From Sphingomonas taxi (lineage in GTDB: Bacteria; Pseudomonadota; Alphaproteobacteria; Sphingomonadales; Sphingomonadaceae), in NCBI GenBank assembly GCA_003243195.1, contig QFQI01000008.1:178232-242231 (forward strand): a stretch of DNA of 64,000 nucleotides, in the 5' to 3' direction. The notes under the pieces are model-generated. The model did not search any database, was not told the origin of the DNA, and saw only the letters and a list, made by a program, of their open reading frames with translations. How positions within the stretch are numbered: position 1 is the first letter of the stretch; the number at the start of each line of letters is the position of its first letter. Position numbers and translations under genes: made by a program. This document shows, piece after piece, positions 1 to 8,694 of the stretch.

Positions 1-117
1 GCTCGTGTCCAGCAACGCCACCCGCGCGCCGCGTGCCGCGAGTTGCGCCGCGGTCGCGCCGCCGATTCCGCCCGCGCCTCCGGTGACCAGCGCCACCTTG
101 CCCTCAAAGTCGTTCAT
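1..117 (-). CDS. Short-chain dehydrogenase/reductase, N-terminal fragment (runs off the window)
   Basis: Only the first 39 codons are inside the window. They encode the start of a Rossmann fold with the SDR cofactor motif TGGAGGIGG at residues 13-21, after the typical opening beta strand (KVALV). The start is an ATG at 117 with GGAG about 7 bases upstream. It lies 21 bases downstream of the GMC oxidoreductase stop on the same strand, so the two are probably co-transcribed. A GMC-SDR pair suggests successive oxidation of an alcohol substrate, but the substrate cannot be read from this fragment. I am sure of the family and not of the function. Confidence 0.8.
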   Translation of the reverse strand, partial: MNDFEGKVALVTGGAGGIGGATAAQLAARGARVALLDTS

Positions 118-138
118 CTGTCGCTCCGATATCCTCAA

Positions 139-1785
139 TCAAGCCGCCGGAAGGTGGGCGGGAGCCAGCGGTGCGCGCGCCAGTACGAGGTCTGCGGCCT
201 TCTCGCCGATCATGATCGCCGCGGCATTGGTGTTGCCGCTGAGGATCGTCGGGATGACCGAACAGTCCGCGACACGCAGCCCCAACACCCCGCGGACGCG
301 CAATTCCGCATCCACCACCGATCCCGCATCCGTTCCCATCGCGCAGGTGCCGACCGGATGCGCTCCGCCCATCACGCTTTCACGCAGATAGGCGTCGATC
401 GCCGCCGCGCCCTGGATCGCCGCGCCGGGCAAGGTTTCCTCCGCCACCACGTCCCGCACCGCCGTCGTTGCGAACAGCCCGCGGATCAGGCGCACGGCGT
501 CGCGCGCGGTGGCGCGGTCGGCCGCTTCGGCCAGCAGGTTGAAGCGCAGGCGGGGCGGATCAGCGGCATCGGCGGAGCGCAGGGTCACGCTGCCTCGACT
601 TTCCGGATGGAGCAGCGCCGCCGAGCCGGTGAACTGGTGGCCTGCTCCCGCCTTCAAGCCCGGGAACCACGGCTGCGACGTCATCGAGGCTTCCGTGACG
701 AACATCTGGAGATCGGGCCGATCCAGCCCCTCGCGGCTGCGCACGAAGCCCTGGATCGCCATGGGCATGCCGCCAAGCGGCCCGGAGCCGAAGACCCGCC
801 AGCGGATCGCGGCGGCGAGCATGCGGTCCATGCGCAGCACGTTCTCGAACGTCACCGGCCGGGAGGCGCGGTAGCCGCAACTGATGATGACGTGCTCCTG
901 CAGGTTTCGGCCGACCTGCGGCGCGTCGATGGTCACAGCGATGCCGTTGGCGGCAAGTTCCGCGCCCGGGCCAATCCCCGACAGGAGCAGGAGTTGCGCG
1001 CTGTTGAACGTGCCTGCTGAGACGATCACCTCGCGACGCGCCCGCGCGCGATGCGTGGCACCGTCGCGCTGGAACTCGACCGCCACCGCACGCCCGTCTT
1101 CCACCACGATCCGGCGGGCGAGCGCGTGACTCTCCACCGTCAGGTTCGGGCGCTTGCGGGCCGGCGCGAGATAGGCGGAGGCGGTGCCGGCGCGTCGTCC
1201 CCGGCGGATCGTGAAGTCGGGAAGGTTGAAGCCGTCCTGCCGCACGCCATTGAAGTCGTCGGTTTCGTCATAGCCCAGTTCGCGCGCGGCGGCGAGGAAG
1301 CGCGGGTATAGCGCGGGGTTGCGCGCGATCGGCGTGACCGCCATCGGGCCATCGCCGCCGTGATAGGTCGACGCGCCGCCGGCATGGGCCTCGGCCCGGC
1401 GGAAATAGGGCAGGACGTCGGCATATCGCCAGCCGGGCACGTTCCAGCGATCATAGTCGAGCCGGTTGCCCCGGATATACATCATGCCGTTGATCGAGGA
1501 CGATCCGCCCATGACGCGGCCGCGCGCGGCATCGATCGTCCGGCCGTCCAGCGCGGGTTCCGGCTCTGACCGATAGCCCCAGCCATTCGCGGGATCCATG
1601 GCGGCGGCGAACCACGCGACCGGCATTTCGTACTTCATGCCGCGCATCTCGCCGCCCGCTTCGATCAGCAGGACGCGGTGCTCCCCGTTGGCCGACAAGC
1701 GGTTGGCGAGAACGGCGCCGGCCGAGCCGGCCCCGACGACGATGAAGTCGAACAGCGGCGCCTCCGCGGTCAATCGCATGTTCAT
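139..1785 (-). CDS. GMC-family FAD-dependent oxidoreductase (choline dehydrogenase-like)
   Basis: This 548-residue flavoprotein has the usual GMC length. The FAD dinucleotide motif VGAGSAG is at residues 17-23, followed by the acidic strand end LLIEAGGE. The GMC signature GRVMGGSSSINGM lies near residue 85. The C-terminal active-site region has the conserved His (GGAHPVGTCAMG) and the SGNTNAA segment. The family oxidises alcohols, from choline and alkanols to aromatic alcohols, and the substrate here is unknown. I chose the start at 1785; an ATG at 1779 is equally possible, and an upstream ATG at 1815 would add an arginine/proline-rich tail foreign to the family. It is divergent from the IclR gene, with an IclR-type inverted repeat between them, and probably in an operon with the downstream SDR. 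Confidence 0.9.
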   Translation of the reverse strand: MNMRLTAEAPLFDFIVVGAGSAGAVLANRLSANGEHRVLLIEAGGEMRGMKYEMPVAWFAAAMDPANGWGYRSEPEPALDGRTIDAARGRVMGGSSSINGMMYIRGNRLDYDRWNVPGWRYADVLPYFRRAEAHAGGASTYHGGDGPMAVTPIARNPALYPRFLAAARELGYDETDDFNGVRQDGFNLPDFTIRRGRRAGTASAYLAPARKRPNLTVESHALARRIVVEDGRAVAVEFQRDGATHRARARREVIVSAGTFNSAQLLLLSGIGPGAELAANGIAVTIDAPQVGRNLQEHVIISCGYRASRPVTFENVLRMDRMLAAAIRWRVFGSGPLGGMPMAIQGFVRSREGLDRPDLQMFVTEASMTSQPWFPGLKAGAGHQFTGSAALLHPESRGSVTLRSADAADPPRLRFNLLAEAADRATARDAVRLIRGLFATTAVRDVVAEETLPGAAIQGAAAIDAYLRESVMGGAHPVGTCAMGTDAGSVVDAELRVRGVLGLRVADCSVIPTILSGNTNAAAIMIGEKAADLVLARAPLAPAHLPAA

Positions 1786-1971
1786 CGTCCGGCAACCGCA
1801 TGGGCGAGGCGGCACCGCCCGGCAGGGGCGCTCATCGAAGATGCATGTGCGTCAAGCGCGATATGCCGCGCGACGGATCCGGATCCCATCGAACATCCTC
1901 TCCCTGCGGTCTCCAGGACTGTCGCCAGCAAGGGGGCGTCCCCGCAGTCGGCCTGGCCTGCTCATTTACAA

Positions 1972-1986
1972 TTTCGTATAACGGAA
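1972..1986. promoter_or_regulatory. Candidate IclR-family operator (site 1)
   Basis: TTTCGT-ATA-ACGGAA is an inverted repeat with a 3-bp centre and one mismatch; extended by two bases each side it reads AATTTCGT/ACGGAATT. It lies between the divergent GMC and IclR genes. The same 15-bp element recurs at 5392-5406 (12 of 15 identical on the minus strand) and at 10485-10499. IclR-family operators are often short palindromes of this kind. Binding by the adjacent IclR protein is inferred. Confidence 0.5.
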
Positions 1987-2103
1987 TTGCAGTCCGAACA
2001 ACAGAAAATTGCGGGTGGGGGGCGCTTCTCCGCACCGCGCCTATTGCCGGGTGCGAAACCTTGCCCCATGAGAAGGAGATGCGGTTCGTTGCGCGTATCC
2101 ATC

Positions 2104-2856
2104 ATGTCGGGTGAGGCGGCGGGCACGATCGTTCGCGTCGTTCGGCTGCTGCGTTGCCTTGCCGAGGCGGAGGGCGACGTCTCGATCACCGAGCTGTCGC
2201 GGCTGATGGGGCTCGCCCCCAGCACGATCCACCGGTTGCTCAATTTGCTGCTGCAGGAAGGCATGGTGGCGCGCAGCGAGGCGCGTTCGCTCTATCAGCC
2301 GGGCATGGAGTTCATCCGCCTGGGCGCGCTGGTGACGCGGCGCTCGCGCATCGGCGAGGTTGCGCGCGGCTTCATGCAGGCGATGGTGGACGACGCGGGG
2401 GAGGCTTGCATGCTGACCCAGTTGCTCCCCCATGAGGAAAAAGTGATGGTGACGGCTGCGATCGCCTCCCCGCATCCGCTGCGCTATGCCATCGACATGT
2501 TCCAGGGCAGCGACCTCACGCGCGGGGCGACGGGGCTCTCGATCCTGGCGTTCCTGCCGGACGAGCGGATCAGCGGCATCGTGGAAGCGGAACGGGAGCC
2601 TAAGGAGCGGGATGCGGTGCTCGCCGAAATCGCGCGCGTTCGCGAGCGTGGCTACGCGCTGACCCGCGGTCAGAAGATCCCGGGCGCGGTGGGGCTGGGC
2701 GCGCCGGTGTTCAACGCCGACAACAAGGTTGTTGCCGCCCTGTGCGTGACGATACCGGAGCAGCGCTTCGATGAGGCGCAGGCGGACCGGCTCGCCGAAC
2801 TGCTCCTGACACAGGCGCGCGGCCTCAGCCAGACACTGGGCCATCATCCGCGCTAG
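2104..2856 (+). CDS. IclR-family transcriptional regulator
   Basis: A winged helix-turn-helix (about residues 10-65, with ITELSRLMGLAPSTIHRLLN) is followed by an IclR effector-binding domain. The protein has 250 residues from the ATG at 2104. A TTG at 2089 is a good alternative, because AAGGAG at 2073-2078 is 10 bases before it but 25 bases before the ATG. The family senses small aromatic or organic-acid ligands and usually controls neighbouring catabolic genes. It is divergent from the GMC oxidoreductase and convergent with, overlapping by 32 bp, the MmgE/PrpD gene. Repeated inverted repeats at 1972, 5392 and 10485 suggest its regulon. Confidence 0.9.
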   Translation: MSGEAAGTIVRVVRLLRCLAEAEGDVSITELSRLMGLAPSTIHRLLNLLLQEGMVARSEARSLYQPGMEFIRLGALVTRRSRIGEVARGFMQAMVDDAGEACMLTQLLPHEEKVMVTAAIASPHPLRYAIDMFQGSDLTRGATGLSILAFLPDERISGIVEAEREPKERDAVLAEIARVRERGYALTRGQKIPGAVGLGAPVFNADNKVVAALCVTIPEQRFDEAQADRLAELLLTQARGLSQTLGHHPR

Positions 2857-4144
2857 GCGGCCACCAGCGCGCGAGGGAAGGCAGTGATCGGACCCGGTTC
2901 GCCAGCCGTCGCGCGGCGGGCGGGTTCCAGGCGAGGCAGTCGGCGATCTTCCGGCGCAACAGGTCGTCGACCGGCACCGCATCGTCGTCGCCGGGCAACC
3001 GCGTGGCACGGAACGTGACGGGCGCGGTGCCGGGGCGCACGATGATCAGTTCGGCATAGCCATCGCGCATGTCGTAGCCGGGCGAACCACCGCCATCGTC
3101 CGCCAGCACCTCGATCCGGGCAGCCCGCGCGACAAGCGGGTCGTCGAGCGGATCGACGAAGTGGCCTAGCGACGGCGGCCCGTCGCGCAGCGCCGCGGAC
3201 AGGCAGTAAGCGGGTGAGAATGCCGCCTGCACCGCGTCGCGGGCCTGGCCGTCCCGCAGGATCGCCAGCGTGGCGGCGGGCAGGCGGGCGATGATGCTGG
3301 CGGCGGGGTGGGCGAGCGGATCCCCGAGGTGCTCCCTGGCGTTCAGCCCGGCGACGACCAGACGATGTGTCGCGAAGCAGCACGGGAACAGCTTTGGCCG
3401 CGTGTCGGCGATGCCCTGTCCCGACGCCTGCGACGATGCGCCCGGATCACCGTAGAGGGCGAAGAATCCCCCGGGGGCGAAGACCGCGCCGCCGGTCACG
3501 CCGGCGGCTGCCAGCCGGACGCTGCGCAGCGCGGCGCCGGCGGCGAAGCCAGCCTGGAGCGCCTTGGCTCCGGTGCCGAAGTTGAGGCGCAGTCCGCCCG
3601 CCTGCGCCGCCGCCAGCGCCAGGGCGTTGGCCGTCGTTCTCGCCGGCAGCCGCCATGCGCGCGCGACCGCCACCGTGGCGGCCAGCGTTCCGATCGTCGC
3701 GGTGGCATGCCAGCCGCGACCATAATGGCCGCGGCCGAGCCGGGCCGCGATCACCTGCGCCGCCATGATGGCCGCCCGCACCGACGCCAGCAGGTCGTCC
3801 TCGTCCGGCCAGCGCGGCGCCGAGCACAGCGCCGCGATCACGACGGCATGGAGGTGCGCCGAACTGGCCAGATCGAGATCGTCGAAGTCCAGTGCGTGCG
3901 CGGCGGCCGCGTTCAGCGTGGCGGCGTCCTCCAGCGTCGCGGCCGGCGCGCCGTTCCACACCGGATAGCCGCCACCATCCTGTGACAACGCCGCAAGGGC
4001 GCTGGTCAGGACGGGCGAGCGGAATCCGGCGACGGCCACCGCCAGCAGATCCGCGACCGCGCGACCGATGAGGGCGCGCTCGCCCGGCGGGCCGGCATCC
4101 ATGGCCATGGCCGCTTTGCACAGCGCGTCGATCGGATCCGGCAT
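2825..4144 (-). CDS. MmgE/PrpD-family protein (2-methylcitrate dehydratase-like)
   Basis: This 439-residue protein matches the MmgE/PrpD family in length and layout: an alpha-helical N-terminal domain beginning MPDPIDALCKA, a hydratase-like core with LNFGTGAKALQAGFAA near the middle, and a mixed C-terminal lid with the segment LFPCCFATHR. Known members dehydrate 2-methylcitrate or hydrate/isomerise cis-aconitate. Many sphingomonad paralogues are of unknown specificity, and there is no prpB or prpC nearby, so propionate metabolism is not supported. It is the last gene of a minus-strand group with the SnoaL-like and cyclase genes. The ATG at 4144 starts the family-like sequence; the longer upstream reading frame overlaps the SnoaL gene. 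Confidence 0.85.
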   Translation of the reverse strand: MPDPIDALCKAAMAMDAGPPGERALIGRAVADLLAVAVAGFRSPVLTSALAALSQDGGGYPVWNGAPAATLEDAATLNAAAAHALDFDDLDLASSAHLHAVVIAALCSAPRWPDEDDLLASVRAAIMAAQVIAARLGRGHYGRGWHATATIGTLAATVAVARAWRLPARTTANALALAAAQAGGLRLNFGTGAKALQAGFAAGAALRSVRLAAAGVTGGAVFAPGGFFALYGDPGASSQASGQGIADTRPKLFPCCFATHRLVVAGLNAREHLGDPLAHPAASIIARLPAATLAILRDGQARDAVQAAFSPAYCLSAALRDGPPSLGHFVDPLDDPLVARAARIEVLADDGGGSPGYDMRDGYAELIIVRPGTAPVTFRATRLPGDDDAVPVDDLLRRKIADCLAWNPPAARRLANRVRSLPSLARWWPPSADDGPVSG

Positions 4145-4215
4145 GCCGCCTGCTATCACGTCCGCGAACCGCGATCCTAGCCGCCGGGATACAGGCCACG
4201 AATGCCGGACGGTAA

Positions 4216-4629
4216 TCAGGGCAGCACGGCACGCATCTCCCGTGCGGCGAGCAGCCAGCGACCGTCGCTCTCCCGCACCATCCGGTCGCGGGTGTCGCCG
4301 GCGCGCCACACCGGCGTGATCGCGTCGCCGTTCCGCAGATGCGCGAAGGTTGCGAAGATCGAGGTGACGGTGGCATGATCGTCGCCCACTGCCTCTACCG
4401 TCAGGTTGCTCCATGTATGGCGGGCCGTGAACGACAGGTCCTGCGCCCGCGCGCGAAAGGCGTCGATGACGACCTGGCGCCCCTCCAGCACGGCGTGCCC
4501 CATGTCGAAATGCACGTCCGGGACGACCAGTTCTCCGAGTCGGTCGGGATCACGGTCGTCCACCGCCCGGCACAGGGCGGTCAGCAGATCCTCGATGCCG
4601 ATCCGGTCGGCGATGGCGAGCACGGGCAC
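4216..4629 (-). CDS. Nuclear transport factor 2-like (SnoaL-type) protein
   Basis: This 137-residue single-domain protein has the cone-shaped alpha+beta NTF2 pattern: an N-terminal helix (IADRIGIEDLLTALCRAVDDRD), then the segment LVVPDVHFDMGHAVLEGR, and a C-terminal sheet with WLLAAREMRAVLP. SnoaL-like proteins act as small cyclases, isomerases or dehydratases, or as ring-hydroxylase subunits. The catalytic residues vary too much to assign a reaction. It lies 25 bases after the cyclase-family gene and 71 bases before the MmgE/PrpD gene on the same strand, so it is probably the middle gene of a three-gene operon under IclR site 2. Confidence 0.8.
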   Translation of the reverse strand: MPVLAIADRIGIEDLLTALCRAVDDRDPDRLGELVVPDVHFDMGHAVLEGRQVVIDAFRARAQDLSFTARHTWSNLTVEAVGDDHATVTSIFATFAHLRNGDAITPVWRAGDTRDRMVRESDGRWLLAAREMRAVLP

Positions 4630-4654
4630 ATGATTCTCCAGATAAGGTCGATGG

Positions 4655-5385
4655 TCAGGCGAGCCGCGCGACCGCGCGCGCCGGGCCGCCGTCCGATCCG
4701 GCGACGGGCAGCCCCAGCAGCATCGCCTCGATGCGATGGCCCGCGAGCGGTCGCAGGTTGGCCAGGTGTTCGGCGATCAGGATGCCGTGCCCGAGCAGGA
4801 TCTTGTGCACCGGGTAATCGAACCCGGCGGGCCGCAACCGCGCGCCCAGATCCGGCGTGCTGAAGTCGACGCCCAGCATCCGGATACCGCGATCGAGCAG
4901 CCATTCCGCCGCGTCGGCGGTCAGGTACGGATGATCCTCATATGCCTCGTCGGCGACGCGCCGCGCCCAGTCGGTGTCCAGCAGCACGATGTCCCCCGGC
5001 AGGATCTGGTCGTCGAAGCGCGCCAGCGTCTCCGCCGTGATCGGCTGATCCGCCTCGGCCTCGATCCGCAACACAACGCCGGGGCCATACAGCCGTTCGA
5101 GCGGTATCTCGTCAAAGCCGGGCCCATCGAGGAAGAAGTGGCGCGGCGCATCCACATGGGTGCCGTGAGGGACACCATCTGCAACTCGGTCGCGTTGCCA
5201 GGATAATGCGGCTGGCTGAAGATGCGTTCGATCCGCGGTCGGGGAAAGATCGGCGAGCGGGCGAGATCCTCCGTCAGGCGATGGGTCAGGTCGTGCCACG
5301 GGCCGCTGCCCGCGCCGATCGCCGGGGCTGGCATCGGCTTCCAACCCTGCCACGCGGCAACACGGTGGGCATCTGACTGGCACAT
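4655..5385 (-). pseudogene. Cyclase-family metal-dependent hydrolase (kynurenine formamidase-like), frameshifted
   Basis: The N-terminal third (residues about 1-73, with WHDLTHRLTEDLARSPIFP and PHYPGNATELQMVSLTA) is in one frame from the ATG at 5385. The rest, from GTHVDAPRHFF to the stop at 4655, is in another frame. The switch falls near 5165-5180. The family motif HxGTHxDAPxH, which binds the catalytic metal, is broken exactly there: LTA is followed directly by GTHVDAP, and the first His is missing. The 731-nt span is one base short of a multiple of three. A 10-bp loss between two GGC triplets would explain both facts. This may be a true lesion or a sequence error. If intact it would be a Zn/Mn-dependent amide or lactone hydrolase. 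Confidence 0.8.
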
Positions 5386-5391
5386 GGTTGT

Positions 5392-5406
5392 TTCCGTTGA
5401 GCGAAA
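5392..5406. promoter_or_regulatory. Candidate IclR-family operator (site 2)
   Basis: On the minus strand this reads TTTCGC-TCA-ACGGAA, 7 bases upstream of the cyclase-family start codon at 5385. It matches site 1 (TTTCGT-ATA-ACGGAA) at 12 of 15 positions, including both outer half-sites. The position suits repression of the cyclase-SnoaL-MmgE operon. The half-sites are less symmetric than in site 3. Confidence 0.4.
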
Positions 5407-5420
5407 ATTGGTTCCAATAG

Positions 5421-6392
5421 CTATGTCGATGCGGGTGCCGTTGCAAGCCCGGTCGCACGATCCAGCAGCGTATCCGGATAGGGGTCGCGATCCGCCAGCT
5501 CGATCCTAAGCCGCTCGCGAAGCCAGGTGATCGCGGGTTCATTGGCCATCCGCCGGTGCCAGAACAGGCGCAGCGGGATACGCGGGATCGGCAGCGGCGG
5601 GGCCAGATAGCGCAGCCCCGGGGTGTTCATCGACGTGATCGCGAGCGTCAGCGGCACCGTGCTGATGAGGTCGGTGCTGGCGACGAGCAACGGTACGCTC
5701 ATGAAATGCGGCAGGTGCAGCATGATGCGCCGCTTCAGTCGCCGTTCGGCCATCAGCCGCTCGAATATCTCCTGGCTGCGGCCATCCTGGTTCACCACCA
5801 GATGATCGGCGGACAGGAACTGCTCCATGCTCAACGTATCACCGATCGTCGGATGCCCCGCTCGGACGAGGCAGACGAACGGATGCTCGAACAGCGCGAC
5901 CGAGCGGATGTTGGGGCCGGTCAGGTCGGGGAAATAGCCGATGGCGATGTCCACCTCGCCGCGTTCCATCGCCTCCTCGAGCCGAGCATGGGGAACCGCC
6001 AATGCGCGGGCCGTGGCGTGCGGCGCCTCGCGATGCAGCAGATCGATCAGGCGCGGCAGGAACACGAGTTCGCCGATATCCGAGGTGCTGAGCGTGAACC
6101 GCCGCGTGCTGGTCGCCGGGTCGAAGGAGGTGACACGCAGGAGGTCGCGGTCGATCGCCTCCAGGATGCGGCGCAAGGGTTCGGCCAGCGCCAGCGCGGT
6201 TGACGTCGGCTGCATCCCGTTGCCGGTCCGCACGAAGAGTTCGTCACGAAACGCGATCCGGAGCTTCGCGAGCGCCGCGCTCACGGCGGGCTGGCTCGAT
6301 CCGAGCCGGCGGCCGGCGGCGGACACGCTGCGCGTCTCCAGCATGGCGTCCAGCGTGCGGAGCAGATTGAGGTCGAGGCGTCGGATATCCAT
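5421..6392 (-). CDS. LysR-family transcriptional regulator
   Basis: A LysR winged helix-turn-helix occupies about residues 1-62 (MDIRRLDLNLLRTLDAM through SSQPAVSAALAKLR). A two-lobed substrate-binding domain follows, to residue 323. The start is placed at the ATG at 6392, which gives the canonical LysR opening. A longer reading from 6431 would translate through the inverted repeat just upstream. It is divergent from the O-demethylase operon, 104 bp away, which is the usual arrangement for an activator of that operon. The effector may be a methoxylated aromatic or its metabolite, but this is inferred from the neighbours only. Confidence 0.9.
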   Translation of the reverse strand: MDIRRLDLNLLRTLDAMLETRSVSAAGRRLGSSQPAVSAALAKLRIAFRDELFVRTGNGMQPTSTALALAEPLRRILEAIDRDLLRVTSFDPATSTRRFTLSTSDIGELVFLPRLIDLLHREAPHATARALAVPHARLEEAMERGEVDIAIGYFPDLTGPNIRSVALFEHPFVCLVRAGHPTIGDTLSMEQFLSADHLVVNQDGRSQEIFERLMAERRLKRRIMLHLPHFMSVPLLVASTDLISTVPLTLAITSMNTPGLRYLAPPLPIPRIPLRLFWHRRMANEPAITWLRERLRIELADRDPYPDTLLDRATGLATAPAST

Positions 6393-6393
6393 G

Positions 6394-6416
6394 ATGCTGA
6401 TTGTAACTATCAGCAT
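6394..6416. promoter_or_regulatory. Inverted repeat, candidate LysR binding site
   Basis: ATGCTGAT (6394-6401) and ATCAGCAT (6409-6416) are a perfect 8-bp inverted repeat with a 7-bp spacer. It begins 1 base upstream of the LysR start codon and lies about 80-100 bp upstream of the divergent demethylase gene. It contains the T-N11-A spacing typical of LysR sites (for example T6398 to A6410). The position fits autoregulation plus activation of the divergent operon. Confidence 0.55.
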
Positions 6417-6496
6417 TATCCGAATTCTCAATATGTCGGGTGGCGGCTATCTGACCGCAAAGGGCGGAACCCGCCGCCTGTCCAGAGAGGATCGCC

Positions 6497-7775
6497 ATGA
6501 ACACGGCTGACCTGCGCCATACACCCGAAGGCTATTTCACCACCCGCTGGGGTTTGCCGGAATATACCGACTGGATCGACGAGAGCCTGTCATGGAAGAA
6601 CAGTTGCTACATCGGCGACTGGTCGTTCCTCTGGCAGCGCCGCTATCGTGGCCCGGAGGTGCTGCGGCTCTTTTCAGACTATTCGGTCAACAGCTTCGCC
6701 AAGTTCGAGCGGCTGCAGTCGAAGCACGTCACCCACACCAATCGCAACGGCAAGGTCATCCATGAAGGCATCCTGAGCCGGCTGGACGACGAGGAGTTCA
6801 TGCTGTTCGGTCGTGGCAGCTTCTGGATGGACTATCAGTTGCGCCGCGGAAACTACAACGTCTCCTCCGAAGCGGAGGAAGGCTTCAACTTCCAGGTCGC
6901 CGGGCCGACCGCCTATGCGGTGGTCGAGAAGGCGAGCGGCGCCGACCTGCGCGACATCAAGTTCATGCGATCGGGGGAGGTCACCATCGCGGGCCACCCC
7001 GTCCTGGCGCTGCGCCAGGGGATGTCGGGCGAGCCGGGGTTCGAGCTTCAGGGCGCGGCCGAACATGCCGCGGAGGTATATGATACGGTGCTGCGTGCGG
7101 GGCAGGAATTCGGCATTCGCAAGCTCGGCGGGCGCGCGGCCTTCATCAACCACCTCGAAGCCTGTTTCCCGACGATCGTGACCGATTACCTTCCCGCCAT
7201 CTTCGACGACGACATGGCGGAGTATCTCGCGGAATTCAGGGCGGGCCTGCCCGCCTTCGCCTCGACCTTCAACGTGGCCGGCAGCTTCCAGTCGGACGAT
7301 ATCGCCGACTGGTATCGCAGCCCGGTCGAACTCGGCTGGGGCAAGAACGTGAAGTTCGACCACGACTTCCTCGGTCGCGCCGCGCTCGAACCCGAAGTCG
7401 CCCAGCCGCGCCGCGTCATGCGCACGCTGGTATGGAGTGCCGAGGACGTCGGCGATGTCCATGCCTCGCTGTTCCGTGACGGGACGCCCTATCAGTTCAT
7501 GGAAATGCCACGCGACCAGCGTGGCTTCATGTGGGCCGATCGCGTGCTGCGCGACGGTCGCGATGTCGGCGTCGCCACGTCGCGGGGATATAGCTACTTT
7601 TTCCGCGAGATGCTGTCGCTCTGTGTCATCGACGTGGCGTCGGCGGAGCCGGGGACGCCGGTGGAGGTGATCTGGGGCGCGCCCGCCGCAGAAGACGATC
7701 CGCGCGACGGTCGCTCCGGCCCCGTACAAGCGCGACAACCGGCGGGTCGATGTCGCCACGCTGGCGCACGCCTGA
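6497..7775 (+). CDS. Tetrahydrofolate-dependent O-demethylase-like protein (GcvT/LigM/DesA family), 3' end frameshifted
   Basis: The protein has a GcvT-type folate-binding fold and the LigM/DesA opening (LPEYTDWIDESLSWKNSCYIGD, a stretch split here as LPEYTDWIDE and SLSWKNSCYIGD). LigM and DesA move the methyl group of vanillate or syringate to tetrahydrofolate. The next genes, purU, folB and folD, process folate one-carbon units, which supports that role. The open frame runs on to 7840 with an unrelated tail. From about 7689 the +1 frame instead encodes QKTIRATVAPAPYKRDNRR and stops at 7775, which looks like the true family C-terminus. So a 1-base gain or 2-base loss lies near 7681-7690. Only about the last 28 residues are affected, and partial activity is possible. 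The substrate is inferred from family and neighbours. Confidence 0.8.
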
Positions 7776-7836
7776 TCAACAATCCCTGTCGGGGCGCCCG
7801 CGAAGACGCGGGCACCCCGGTCGTCGGTGGAGCATC

Positions 7837-8694
7837 ATGACGAACCGCTACATACTGACCCTGTCGTGCGTCGATCATCCCGGCATCGTCGCCGCCGTCA
7901 CCGGCCTGCTGGCGCGGCACGGTGCCAATATCCTGGAAGCGCAGCAATTCGACGACACCCTGACGGGACGCTTCTTCATGCGGGTGGAGTTCGCGCTGGT
8001 CGGGGCGGCCAATATCGAGCAGTTGCGCGTCGCCTTCGATCCCGTCGCCGCCGATCGCGGGTTCGACTGGTCGCTGCGCGACAAGGCGCGCGCGAAGAAG
8101 GTGCTGATCCTGGCCAGCAAGTTCGACCATTGCCTCGCCGACCTCCTGTATCGCGCGAACATCGGGGAGCTGGCCATGGAGGTCGTCGGCATCGTCTCCA
8201 ACCACCCGCGTGACACCTATGCGCATCTCGATTTCGGTGCCGCCCCGTTCCACCATCTGCCCGTGACCAGGGATACCAAGGCGGCGCAGGAAGAACGGCT
8301 GCGGACGCTGGTGGAGGAAACCGGCGCCGAACTCGTGGTGCTGGCGCGCTACATGCAGGTGCTGTCGGACACGATGGCGGGGTGGCTCGCCGGGCGTTGC
8401 ATCAACATCCATCACAGCTTCCTTCCCGGGTTCAAGGGCGCGAAACCCTATCATCAGGCGCATGCGCGCGGCGTGAAGCTGATCGGGGCGACCGCACATT
8501 TCGTGACCGCAGATCTCGATGAAGGGCCGATCATCGAACAGGATGTCGCGCGCGTTTCGCATGCGGACACGCCGGAGGATCTGGTCCGCAAGGGCCGCGA
8601 CGTCGAACGGCGCGTGCTGTCGGGGGCGGTGCGCAGCTTCCTGGAGGACCGCATCCTCGCCAATGGCGCGACCACGGTCGTCTTCCAGCCGTGA
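7837..8694 (+). CDS. purU: Formyltetrahydrofolate deformylase
   Basis: This 285-residue enzyme hydrolyses 10-formyl-THF to formate and THF. An N-terminal ACT domain (about residues 1-80, YILTLSCVDHPGIVAAVTG) precedes a formyltransferase-like catalytic domain with the motif INIHHSFLPGFKGAKPYHQA and the catalytic Asp region near EGPIIEQD. Beside the demethylase it would recycle the folate cofactor by releasing the one-carbon unit as formate. The ATG at 7837 follows the demethylase coding region; its stop overlaps the folB start (GTGA), which implies translational coupling. Confidence 0.95.
   Translation: MTNRYILTLSCVDHPGIVAAVTGLLARHGANILEAQQFDDTLTGRFFMRVEFALVGAANIEQLRVAFDPVAADRGFDWSLRDKARAKKVLILASKFDHCLADLLYRANIGELAMEVVGIVSNHPRDTYAHLDFGAAPFHHLPVTRDTKAAQEERLRTLVEETGAELVVLARYMQVLSDTMAGWLAGRCINIHHSFLPGFKGAKPYHQAHARGVKLIGATAHFVTADLDEGPIIEQDVARVSHADTPEDLVRKGRDVERRVLSGAVRSFLEDRILANGATTVVFQP

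Noticed and set aside
1678..2103. Upstream extension of the IclR reading frame to 392 codons
   Set aside because: The extra residues are Arg/Pro/Ser-rich, cross the divergent GMC start and the operator, and are not IclR-like.
2825..4144. Propionate (methylcitrate) pathway from the PrpD-like gene
   Set aside because: No prpB, prpC or acnD nearby; the family is broad.
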